Below, piece by piece: positions 25,301-37,300 of a stretch of DNA of 64,000 nucleotides. Positions within the stretch are counted from its first letter, which is position 1; every line of letters begins with the position of its first letter. The DNA comes from Pomphorhynchus laevis (Eukaryota > Acanthocephala > Palaeacanthocephala > Echinorhynchida > Pomphorhynchidae). A program made the translations under genes and the position numbers. The notes under the pieces were generated by a model. It saw only the letters and a list, made by a program, of their open reading frames with translations. It was not told where the DNA came from and searched no databases. The stretch is taken from the NCBI GenBank assembly GCA_012934845.2, contig WNNJ02002652.1, positions 351,909 through 415,908 of the forward strand. Direction: 5' to 3'.

Positions 25301-28300
25301 TTAATATAATTATAAAATAAACAAAGCATAATAATGCTAAATCAAATTTAATAATTAAATAATAAAATTAATAATTGTTTTTAGATTTTCTATAATTTGT
25401 AATCAAGTTAAAATAAAAAATTGAAATTAAAAATAAACGTCATTTTTATGAAATGACTAATAAATAACAGACGTTGTTTCAGAATAAGAATTAGAGGTCA
25501 TCAGGGGGAACTGCTATGCTATCAGGTTTCGGCCCCTAACTCCTCTACCCAACATAGCAGCGGGGCCAAAAACATGCTAATGATGTATTTCCTCTGAAAT
25601 AACTATATACTATCTTATTCTAATACAAAGTATATTATTTATTATCCATCCATAAAAATTTGACACTTGAGAGTTTAAATTTATTCTTTATATTATTGTG
25701 TTGATTTATATTAACGTTGGTGATCATACGAGAATAATGTGATTGGATTCATTTGGACAGTTTCATAAGAAATATGGAATTAAAAGTAATATATTGACAA
25801 TAACACACTGTCATGTCTTGTAATAATCTTAAAATTAGATTCACTATAGTCTATTTATAAATGAATATATTGCGGTATAAATAAAATTAAATCAACTAAA
25901 AAAACTTAAATAATATTAAATATAATTATATAATTTTATATAATTATATATTATTATATTATTATATTAAATCAAAACTTAAACAAAACTTTAAATTTAA
26001 TGTTCGAAATTGAATACATGTTTGAATAAAGTGTGTAACATGAAATATATAACTTGATCAACAAATCAAAACTTAAACAAAACTTTAAATTTAATGTTCG
26101 AAATTGAATACATGTTTGAATAAAGTGTGTAACATGAAATATATAACTTGCATCAACAAACCATACTGGCACAATCAGTTAGACCGAAAATTGTAAAGAG
26201 GAGCGTATTTTTTAATATGAACAAAATAATGACTTTGATTATTCTATAAACATAACCAGAGAACCAATATAATCTAGTCATTTGAATTTCAATCATATAA
26301 ATAATTACCAAGTTCAACAAATTTAATAATCTTTTTACTTGTGTATCGTCATAGAGCGATTTACATTAAAAAATGGTTCGACGATTACATAACATTTTAA
26401 TTTCAAAATTAAATTTGCAAACTTAAATGCTTTAAATTTTAAGGTAAATCGTTTCGTTAGTAAATTTTAATACTTACATTTCAGTTAGGCCTGTAAGACT
26501 GTCAAATATGTTTTGCTCAAAAGTTAAATCTCGATTATTCGCAAGATTTCTGTTTGACATACGGAACGAATTAAATTCTTTAAATTCAAAATAACACTTA
26601 CAATGTCGACAATTGGCTTGCATTTCCATACAATAAAAATCCACTGAAATAGACGTTACGAATTTGATTAAAAGAGCAATTTCTGTTCAAAAGAAATTGT
26701 TGAGAGCAAAAGTTAAAGATTAAACAAAACACTTACAGAACACGAAGCGATGGGGTTCGCACCCATTGTATTGTAAGCAGAGTTAATTTATTATTCGATA
26801 GGTCCCTTTAGAAAATTGGGACAAGTATTTAAACATTTTGAGGAAACATTTAATAATATCTCAGTAATATGTAAGCAATAATATCTAAGCAATAATATCT
26901 ATATTTTTAAATCTTGTATTAAATATACTTACAGAACTTCTAATATTGATTTAGACAATATTATCGATGTAGTTTCATTCACATACTTGAGATATTCAAT
27001 GTCATTGAAAGACAGGTTCCTACACAATTATAACTTGCTATGTAAACACTTGCTATATAACTTACAAAATTTGCAATTTAGTATTTAAAAGAATGTCGTA
27101 TAGTTTGCTAAACTCTGTAATTCTATTAAAAGACATGTCCCTAAAAATTTATAAATAAATTATACAAAATCTCTGCTTCTAATAGACATACAGCTTTGAT
27201 AAACTTTTACAGCACGACATTCTATCAATTGCGTTATCAATTCCAGATATATTAATCAATGATCTAAAAATTCATTTTCTTTTGATTCAAAACTGATTCT
27301 ATATATTTTCATACAATTCTCTTAGGTTATACAGTTGGCAAATATCAGATTTCATTTTTCTCAGGTTCGAATTATAAAGATTCCTAAATTTCCAAAATAA
27401 TAGACAATTGAGTTTAAATTCGGACATAAACAAGAACGTTAATATTTAATTTAATTTTGCTAATTTTCATTAAATAAAAATACTTGTCTTTTAAAAAGTA
27501 TAATTTTATACTAATTCAACAATGCTAATAAATATTATACTTTCTAATACTTTCAGTATTATACGATGCGAACAAATATTATACTTTCTAATTATATTCA
27601 TCATTTTTATACTTAATAGTTTAGAATTATCAATCGATAATTGTTTGAATAAACTAAATACTGAATAAATATTTATATAAATACTGAGCAAAATAATAGT
27701 TGAGTTGGAATTCTAATTCTAGTTTTAAATTATGAACGTTAATTTGATCATTGCTTCAACATTTATAGCCTGATTATCGTTGCATATCTGTCTATGTAAA
27801 TGTATATACCTATAGACATTTATGTCTAAATCTGTCTATGCAAATAATTATTATTTTACTTTTTATATATTTTTAAAAATCGACGTTGAAATAAACGTGG
27901 ACTATTTTAGTGGACCATACAGACAGACCGTTCACAAGAACACTGAAATAAACAAAAAATAGACCTTTATATTTTAAGGTCTAAAATTTTTAGAGGTTTT
28001 TTCATTCATTCTGCATTTAAATTTGAAGAAAGCTGGAATAAACCATCACGAAATTTATTTAACCGAATATTTCGATGCCTAGCTGGCATCATCTTTAGCA
28101 ATCTGAAATGTTAATAAAGGCATAAAGGCACAAGTCATTAGCAAAAGCAAGAACCTTTTGACCGGACACATAATAAACTTTGATGAGGTTTTTCATTCAT
28201 AATGCAGTTTCAAACAACGAATCTCGAGTTCAATGTTTGCAATCAAAAATTAAATGGTAAATATGTATTTACCATTCACGTTTATGTCTTGCAAAAAATT

Positions 28301-31300
28301 CTTCAAATATATTAACTTCAAATATTTTCCATGTAAATTACAAAACAATCAGCATTGAAATAAAAGCAGAATATCTCAATAAGATATTCAAAAGTTGATA
28401 AAAAAATATCTTAAAGCAAATTATATACTTCAATCAATATTGCATAATCAACAAAAAAAGTAAAATTACAAATAACTAAAAGTAATAAATATTTGGTCTT
28501 TAATTAAAAGTTATTTAACAAGATATTCAAAATAATTAATTTCTTTTTAAATTTATTTAAATTAGTGGAAGTCTAGTAAGTTGCATTATTTTAAGTTGTA
28601 AAATATTTATAGATACAATCCAAATATAATTTATATTTAGCAAAAACATTTTATTTATAAAGCAAATTTTATAAATAAATTATTAATTAAATAATCAATA
28701 TTTTCTGTATTTTTATTTCCTTATTATTTAGTTTTTCAAACACTGTAAACTTGTAAGCCAATATAGCTGCTTTGTACAAAATATAGGATTTTAAGAGATT
28801 AATATAATAATTAAATATTCCGTTAATAATCAACTACGCAATCAAAATCCTAGTTATAATTTATTTAGATTTACTAAAATTAGTGCAAAGCTAGTAGATT
28901 ACTATAAATTTAAAAATTGACAAATATTTAAAAATAATATTAAATTATTAAATATTAGGCTAGTAAATTACATTAATTTGACTAAGTATATCTAATTTAA
29001 CTAAATATATACCTGAATTTATATAAAAAAAGTTATTACCTTTAAAATATTACAAAAGAGTAATATTTGTATATAAAAACAATGATGATGAATACAGTAG
29101 TGCTTGTTTATGTAATTTAAAACATTTTAGTTCTCTATATTGATGGTTTTACAAAACATAAACCATCTACAACAAATTAATAGCCATTTAAAAGCCATTT
29201 ACAGAATAGATAACATATGATAACTAAATTTTAAGTTCGCCATGTGGTTTTATTAAAATCCATTTAAACTATAATCTATTTTATTTCAAATTAAATATAT
29301 TTGAAAAATAAAAAAAATACCCATTTTTGCTAAAACTTGACATAATTGAAAAGAAAACGTTGAATTCTAAATAAATTCAAGAAATATATTTAAACAGTAT
29401 CTAAAAATAAATAAAAAAAATTATGATATTGTCAACAAAAAACTCACATATACTCAACGCAAGGAAAAATGTGTTTTGCGAGAAGTTCAATGTTCGAGAT
29501 GACTTTATTAACTTTCCTGTGAATTTTGGTTATCAGAAAATAAGTTTAGGAGCAAAAAATAAAGGATTAACAAAATACTGATTGAAATATACCATATATT
29601 TGTATTAATTTAATCGTTTAGTGAGAGATTAAATGGGATCAAATAGGCTTATTATTTTATAACATTATTTCAAATTTAAAACCAATGTTTAAATGAAACT
29701 TTATTTTGTAATAACAAAATATAATACATAAATATTGTATAATTGTCTATTGTATACCTCAAGGATCAATTATCAACAAATATCAACAAATCTAATTAAG
29801 GAAGTAGTATGACCCCAACAATTATCTGTAAATGTAATCAATTTTACCTAATTGCTCTATTAATATTTTCTAAAAAATATTTACAAATTATTTTATAATA
29901 AATTTATGTTCTTGCTCGTGATTCCTCTCGAAGAATAAATGACAATTTTAATGTTCATATAATTTAGTAAAGTATTCAAAATTAAGAATAGATCAAAATC
30001 AGTTTGTAGATTTAATTTATTTTCTAGTTACCTTTAATTGAAATTTTTTATTGAAAAACTCAAGGATCAATAATCAATAAATATCATTAAGGTAGTAGTA
30101 ATCAATTTTATCTAATTGCTCTGTTATTATTTAATATAAATAGTTTATGGGTAATAGCTGGCGAAAAACATTTGAGAATGCGACTAGCAAGCATTACGTT
30201 TCAGTTAGCACACATTTAATTGAAAACATAAATTGAATATTAATATGTACACACTATCTCTACAATCAGATAGAATCGATGTCGGAGTAACAACAAGCTC
30301 ATGATTTTTAAATAGAATTGTGTAAAGTGTAGTTTTGGATATTGGCAACATATAGAAGCATAATGTATAATGAATATTCGTTTATATAATTGTCTTCACA
30401 TTATTCACATTGTTTGAACAAAGTTGAATACCGATTATTGTTACATCAATGATTTCTTAACATTTTCTAATACCCGCGCTTAGTGTTTTACATGAAGTGC
30501 TACGATCACTTGTTTTACAATTCACTAAAGATATGTCTTAAGCTAATATCAATAAAAGTTTCGAGGGGTCACTACTTTTATTTTACTTCATGAAATATAA
30601 TATGGAAATTTTAATTTAATCACATTGGAATATGATCCAAATTAGAAAACTTACAAGTATTTAAATTCGTTCTGATTAGAATACATTGCCGGGCATGTGT
30701 AGCCGTAGTTATTGCTAATTTACAAACGATGATTCAGGATAATTACGAAACAAATGTTGCAAACGATAAAATAAAATAGTGTGTTTGGTTTAAATTTAAT
30801 AAAATGGTTTTATAATTTACGGTAAAAATATCAAATTAAAATAGTCACATATTTAATTGATATTTAAACCCTTTGAATATGGATTACGGATTAAGAAATC
30901 GGTAATTACGGATTAAGAAAATATTTGTCAAATACATGAATTATAAAAGTGTTTGTGCTTACATAAATTACATTTTTAATCGAATATTTCAATCGAATAC
31001 CTAAATATTTGGCAAAGAGAATTTGCATCCGCTAAAATTACGTTCGAATAGAAAGTCACTTTCCGATAATTGACGATCAGTATGCTCCATGATTTTTTCA
31101 TTATCATAATTTGTTCAAATTCGTATTTGAGAATTCAACTAATACAGCATTACATTGCAGTTAACACAATTTATTAAAAATCGAACATTACTATGTACAC
31201 GGTATCTCTAAAATCAAATAGAATCGATGTGGGTAACAACAAGCTCATGATTTTTAATAGTTATTTTTAATAGTTATTTTTAACAATTATTTGTAAATGT

Positions 31301-34300
31301 AATCAATTTGCAATTGTCATGGCATCATTTACATTGTTTGAACAAAGTTGAATACCGATTTTTTTACATCAATGTCTTCATAACCTGTTCTAATACCTGC
31401 GCTGAATGTTTTACATGATGTGCTACGATCACTTGTTTTACAATTCACTAAAGATATGTCTTAAGCTAATATCGATAAAAGTTTCGAAGGGTCACGGCTT
31501 TTATTTTACTTAGTGAAATATAATATGGAAATTCTAATTTAATTCCATTTAAATATGATCCCAATTGGCAGACTTACAAGTATTTAAATTCATTCTGATT
31601 AGAATACATTGTCGGACATGTGTAGCTGTAGGGATTGCTAATTTACAAAAGATGATTTAGAACAATTACGCCATAAATGTTGCAAACTATTAAATAAAAT
31701 AACGTGTGTGGTTTAAATTCAATAAAAAGATTTTAATTTTATTATTATGTACACGGTATCTCTACAATCAAATAGAATCGATGCGGGTAACAACAAGCTC
31801 ATGATTTTTAATAGTTATTTTTAATAGTTATTAAATGTAATCAATTTACAATTGTCATATTAACGTTGTATAATTTAGTAAAGTATTTCAAAATTAAGAA
31901 TAGATCAAAATCAGTTTGTAGATTTAATTTATTTTCTAGTTACCTTTAATTGAAATTTTTTATTGAAAAACTCAAGGATCAATAATCAATAAATATCATT
32001 AAGGTAGTAGTAATCAATTTTATCTGATTGCTCTGTTAATATTTAATATAAATAGTTCATGGGTAATAGTTTACCATGAACTATATGGGGTTCAAACCTC
32101 TCTGTATGTGTTCATACAGAGAAGTCCATTGACTTCTCTGTATGCACACGCCAAAGCCGCAAGATCGCGTTGTCGAAAGACGTAGAAGCACCCGATAATG
32201 AAGCAGGAACAGTCTTCATTAATATTTTATAATATTAATGAATATGATAATATTAATATAATAATCTTAAAATTAATATTTTGAATGTCGAAATATAAAC
32301 AACTAAATCAGCTAACTGAGTCTACGTATTTAATATAATTATAAACTAAACAAAACATAATAATGCTAAATCAAAATTTAATAATTAAATAATAAAATTA
32401 ATAATTGTTTTTAGATTTTCTATAATTTAAATCAAGTTAAAAAAAATGAAATTTAAAATAAACATCATTTTTATGAATTGACTAATAAATAACAGACGTT
32501 GTATCAGAATAAGAATTAGAGGTCATCAGGAGGAACTGCTATGCTATCAGGTTTCGGCCCCTAACTCCTCTACCCAACATAGCAGCGGGGCCAAATACAT
32601 GCTAATGATGTATTTCCTCTGAAATAACTATCTAGTATCTTATTCTAATACAAAGTATATTATTTATTATCCATCCATAAAAATTTGACACTTGAGAGTT
32701 TAAATTTATTCTTTATATTATTGTGTTGATTTATATATTTTACTATTTTCTGCTTGATGTTATTTTTATAGTAACCTAGTTTAAAATATGTATCTATTAA
32801 ATTATTTAAATGATTTTGAAGAAAACCAATATCATTACATATTGTTGCAATTCTTAAAATTTCATTATTTAATGTATTATATTTTATATTATATGGTATG
32901 CATGAATGCTCATGCAAAAATATGTTTGTAAATTTAAATGTCATCTTTACGATATAAATTAATAGTAGTTTTAGTTAATGTTAATTTAATGTTCATATCT
33001 AGATATACACCTTCTTTATCATTAATATTGGTTTTGTTAAGAATAAGGCTTTCTGAATAAATTTGTTCACTAATTGAATGAAAATTATTAGAATTAAATA
33101 CACATATATCATCAATGTATCGAAACATATATATCATATATTTATATAATTTAGATTTATTTTTTAAACAGTTATGAACAAATTCATATTCTATAAAGCT
33201 TAAAAACAAGTCAGCTATAATTGGGCTACTATTACCACCCATTGGAACACCTTTTACTTGTCTAAATATAGATGTCCCTACTTCTAAATAATTTTGATTT
33301 ATCAAAATATTTAAGGATTCTGTTAATTCAATTTTATCCATATATTTATATTTACTTGATGGTTTAATTTTTGTTAGATAGGAGTTATAATTATTATAAC
33401 ATGATATATCTTGACACACACAGTCCAAAAAGAATTGTACATCTTAGGAAAGCAGAAGGTTGCAAAATTAAAAAATGTATAGTATTTAGAACAAATATGA
33501 TGTATTCGAATAGAATTAAAATGTGTTTTCTCTTTTCCTTAAATAGATCGATATATTCGTAAATTAAATTTAATAAAAATCAAATGATCAAGCAATTTTT
33601 AACATTGAGCAAAGCAGAAAACAAATGAGTTCAATATTGTAAAATTAGAAGAGCTAAAATTAGCTGTTAGTCATATTTCTTATGAAAATAGTTTAAAGAC
33701 ACTGGATGTACCCTCTATTCATTTTATGCACTCATGAGGATTGATCTGTGTTTGGTGTAGAATATTCTCTATTATTGTATTTACCCTTAAAAGAATTTTT
33801 TAGACCTTTTAAATGGATAATAATAAATGAACAACTTTAACTATCTAACTAGTAAGCTAAACCGTTTTTACATTATTTTTAATTTTTTTCACAGTTTTTT
33901 ACAGAGATAATACGACAAATTTTTATTTGTTTTATCGTTGTCTGTTTCCTATAAATCAGATCAGATTTTTTCTTAAAAAAAAACAGATCAGAAACCTTAT
34001 TTATCTTTAAGTTAATGATAAATTCATTAACTTAATTATATCAAGTAAAAATTTACAATATTTTATTTTTAATTTGGGAACATTCCACTTTTTTTGTGAA
34101 ATGTCATACTTTTAGTAGAAAACCCTGTATTTATTATCTATCCATAAAAGTTGTCCGCTGATGATTTTATATTTATTTTTAATAATATTGTGTTGACTTA
34201 TATATTTTACTATTTTCTGTTTAATGATATTTTTAATGAAATTTACAAAAGCGTCTATTAAATTATTTAAATGATTTTGAAGAAATACAATATCAGACAT

Positions 34301-37300
34301 CTGTAAAATAAAAAATACAAATTACATTAAATTGTAAGTTATCTAATTTAGTAGTATTTAAAAATTAAAAAATCTTTAATGTCTTTACGAATCCTTCATC
34401 TTTCATGACATTTCACAAAAAAGTGGAATGCTCCCAAATTAAAAATAAAATAATGTAAATGTTTACTTGATATAATTAAGTTAATGAATTTATCATTAAC
34501 TTAAAGATAAATAAAGTTTCTGATCTGATTTTTTTGTAAAATAAAAAATACAAATACATTAAAATACAAATTACAGATGTCTGATGATGATGTATGTCAA
34601 GATCATAATTGCGCTTTTTACACGAGTAAAAAGGTACTTTACTCGTTTAGTACTTTATAAAAGTACCATATACAGGTACTTTTATGGTACTCTTTCCACG
34701 TTTTGAATTTTCTAACACAAGCACAGCTACTAAATACAATATCGTAACAATACTTGCAATTCTTAAAATTTTATTATTTAATTTATTATATTTTTAATTA
34801 TGTTATTCATGAATCCTCATGCAAAAATATGTTGGTTATCTGGATAAAATCTGGATAAATTTGTTCGGTTATTGAATAAAAATTGTTAAAGTTAAATACA
34901 CATATAACATCAATGTATCGAAACACATATTTCATATCTTTGTATAATTTTGATATATTTTATACATAGTTATGAACAAATTCATATTCTACAAAGCTTA
35001 AAAATAAGTCAGCTATAATTGGGTAACTATTACATGCAATTAAAACACCTTTTATTTGTCTAAATTATTTATTTTTCATACAAAAATCTATATATTTGCT
35101 TAATAATTTAATTTTTGTGAGATATGCGTTATAGTTATTATAAGATATATATGTATATCATTTTCCGAATATAAGATTAATTAATTTTTCTTTTCAATGA
35201 ATTTTTTAGATTTATTTTTTAAACAGTTATGAACAATTTATATTCTATAAAGCTTTAAAAAAAGTCAGCTACAATTGGCAAACTATTACCTCCCATTGGA
35301 ACACCTTTCACTTGTCCAAATATAGATGTCTCTACTTTTAAATAATTTTGATTTATCAAAATATTTAAGGATTCTATTAAGGATTCTAAGTTTGATTTGT
35401 TAAAATATTTAAGGATTCTATTTATTCTATTTTATATCATATATATCATATAATATAAAATAAACTACGTTAAATAATGAAATTTTAAGAATTGCAACAA
35501 TATTTAATGATATTGGCTTTCTTCAAAATCATTTAAATAATTTAATAGATACATATTTTAAACTAGGTTACTATTAAAATACCATCAAGCAAAAAATTGT
35601 AAAATATATAAATCAACACAATAATATAAAGAATAAATTTAAACTCTCAAGTGTCAAATTTTTATGGATGGATAATAAATAATATACTTTGTATTAGAAT
35701 AAGATAGTAGATAGTTATTTAAGAGGAAATACATCATTAAATACATCATCGTTAAATTATGCCACTGCTAAGCCGGTTATTCGTACAGTGATAATTTAGA
35801 TCATTAAAAAATTATTAATAATGTTGGCCCTAGTATCAATTAAAGAAGATTGTGTATTCAAAACATTAAAATTTATAATTTATTGGCTAGTACGATCACA
35901 TATTGGATCATAAATTCATTATAAAATATTTTTACGATATCAGAAATACAATTTTAACAATTTTAATACAATTTTAAGATTCCGGATTGTAATTTAAAGA
36001 ATCATATTTGTTGCGCAAAATATCATCATCTCAGAGAATAAACATTTTTCATAAGACGGTTATCATCATTTGATAGATAACAGAAATCAATCACCACCGG
36101 GTCAGATTCATGTCAATCAAGTAATCGAAAACACGATTAAGTATTGCTATTTTTTATGTCTCCGAGAAACCAAAGGATGTCGAATAGGTCACATAAATTG
36201 TAATACTGACTAGTATTGCTATTTGTCAATTTTAAATACAGACAAGTAAAGTATGTTTTCATACGACGCATCAAGATGGACCATGACTGTTCACATGGAA
36301 TTCTTTCTCGGATACAAACCGCCTTTTTCCTCTGAATAGTCGCACTTATGCGTTGAAATAAAATATCTCTGCTATCAGGTCATTGCAGATGACGTTAGAT
36401 CGCTTTCCGACCAAAAAAGTTGTAAAAAAACATTTTCAAAGAATAAAGTTTTAACAAGATGGAAATCAACATTTGATAGGTAACAGTTAGAATAATTTTA
36501 TAACTAATTATCTGAAAATGTCGGCACAAAAGGGTTCCAAATGAAAATTACGTTAATATTTTACATACATTAAAATCTAATTGAAAATATCCATTTGTTT
36601 TTTATTGTAATAGAATGGATCCAAAGAAACGACAATTAATTCGATAAAATAAGTTAGTTTAATATTTCAATGGCTACTGTTATCATAAGGAAAAAATCAT
36701 TTGTTAAATTAAGGTTGTGGTAGATGCTTTAAAATATATGTAGTGAAATATTAAATAAAAAGTACTTACAGGATTTGGGGTAATCCAGAATTGTTTATAA
36801 GATCAAACATCAGTAAGTTAATGTTATAATCCGTGTATCTACAAAAGATAAAGAGATAATATGTAAATTAGATATTTAATACGAAAATATATATTATTAA
36901 AATAGTGCAGTTGAATGAAAAAATATCCAAATAAAAGTGAATAATATATAATACTCGAAAAAAATACATTTTTAATTGACGTACCTCTTTATATGACGTA
37001 TTTAAAATGACCTACATCTTTAAATGACGTACATCTATAACATATTTCTTATATAAACATAATAACATATAATAAATATATAAACATTATATAAACAATC
37101 GATATGAAAACGTGTTCGGACACATGTAGTCACAAACGAGATTGCCACTGCCTCCAAGGGAACAAAATGGCGCCGTCCGAACGTTTTTAATCGTTTCTCG
37201 AGATTCCGACAGGTTCGAGTCAAGAAGGAAATCTGCCGCGTCCAGGGCCATCCGTATAAATCGGTTAACATCTGCGTTGCGGATGTGCCGAACTTTAGAT

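Larger units (their letters stand above)
24300..25750 (-). mobile_element. PLE copy: RT end, structured block, GIY-YIG endonuclease
   Basis: Reading down the minus strand: the last codons of the RT thumb region (25,750-25,625, including SVKFLWMDNK), the pseudoknot block and box (25,625-25,490), an AT-rich spacer with GTAGACTCAG and GGACTTTGTTTTCCCGG segments (25,300-25,180), a conserved GGGAGAAGTTTGCATCCCAA...GTGATCACGTTT segment, a foreign insertion (about 25,070-24,860), and then the endonuclease: VVYLIHCTCGLQYVGKT, LKTRFRQH and ILEHIVEENISILNQK (24,720-24,434). GIY-YIG nucleases act in PLE target-primed integration. The copy is broken. Confidence 0.85.
29960..32070. repeat. Tandem duplication array around two LRR exons
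   Basis: Three diverged copies overlap. TACACGGTATCTCTACAATC...CAAGCTCATGATTTTT-type segments start near 30,246, 31,196 and 31,747. 30,400-30,830 corresponds to 31,320-31,740. 29,960-30,150 corresponds to 31,870-32,070 almost exactly. Each of the two longer copies contains one 60-bp LRR exon, so the exon was duplicated with its introns. Confidence 0.8.

Noticed and set aside
25972-26172. 66-codon repetitive ORF
   Set aside because: Artefact of the 94-bp tandem duplication.
27506-27691. Additional LRR exon near 27.55-27.64 kb
   Set aside because: The reading is LRR-like but no acceptor or phase-2 donor frames it.
32530-32620. Hammerhead ribozyme in the PLE block (CTGATGA and GAAAC present)
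   Set aside because: GAAAC precedes CTGATGA by about 30 nt with only four bases left where stem I should be; no type I, II or III fold closes. An HDV-like fold was also tried: no acceptable P3, and the P1-P2 joining region is too short.
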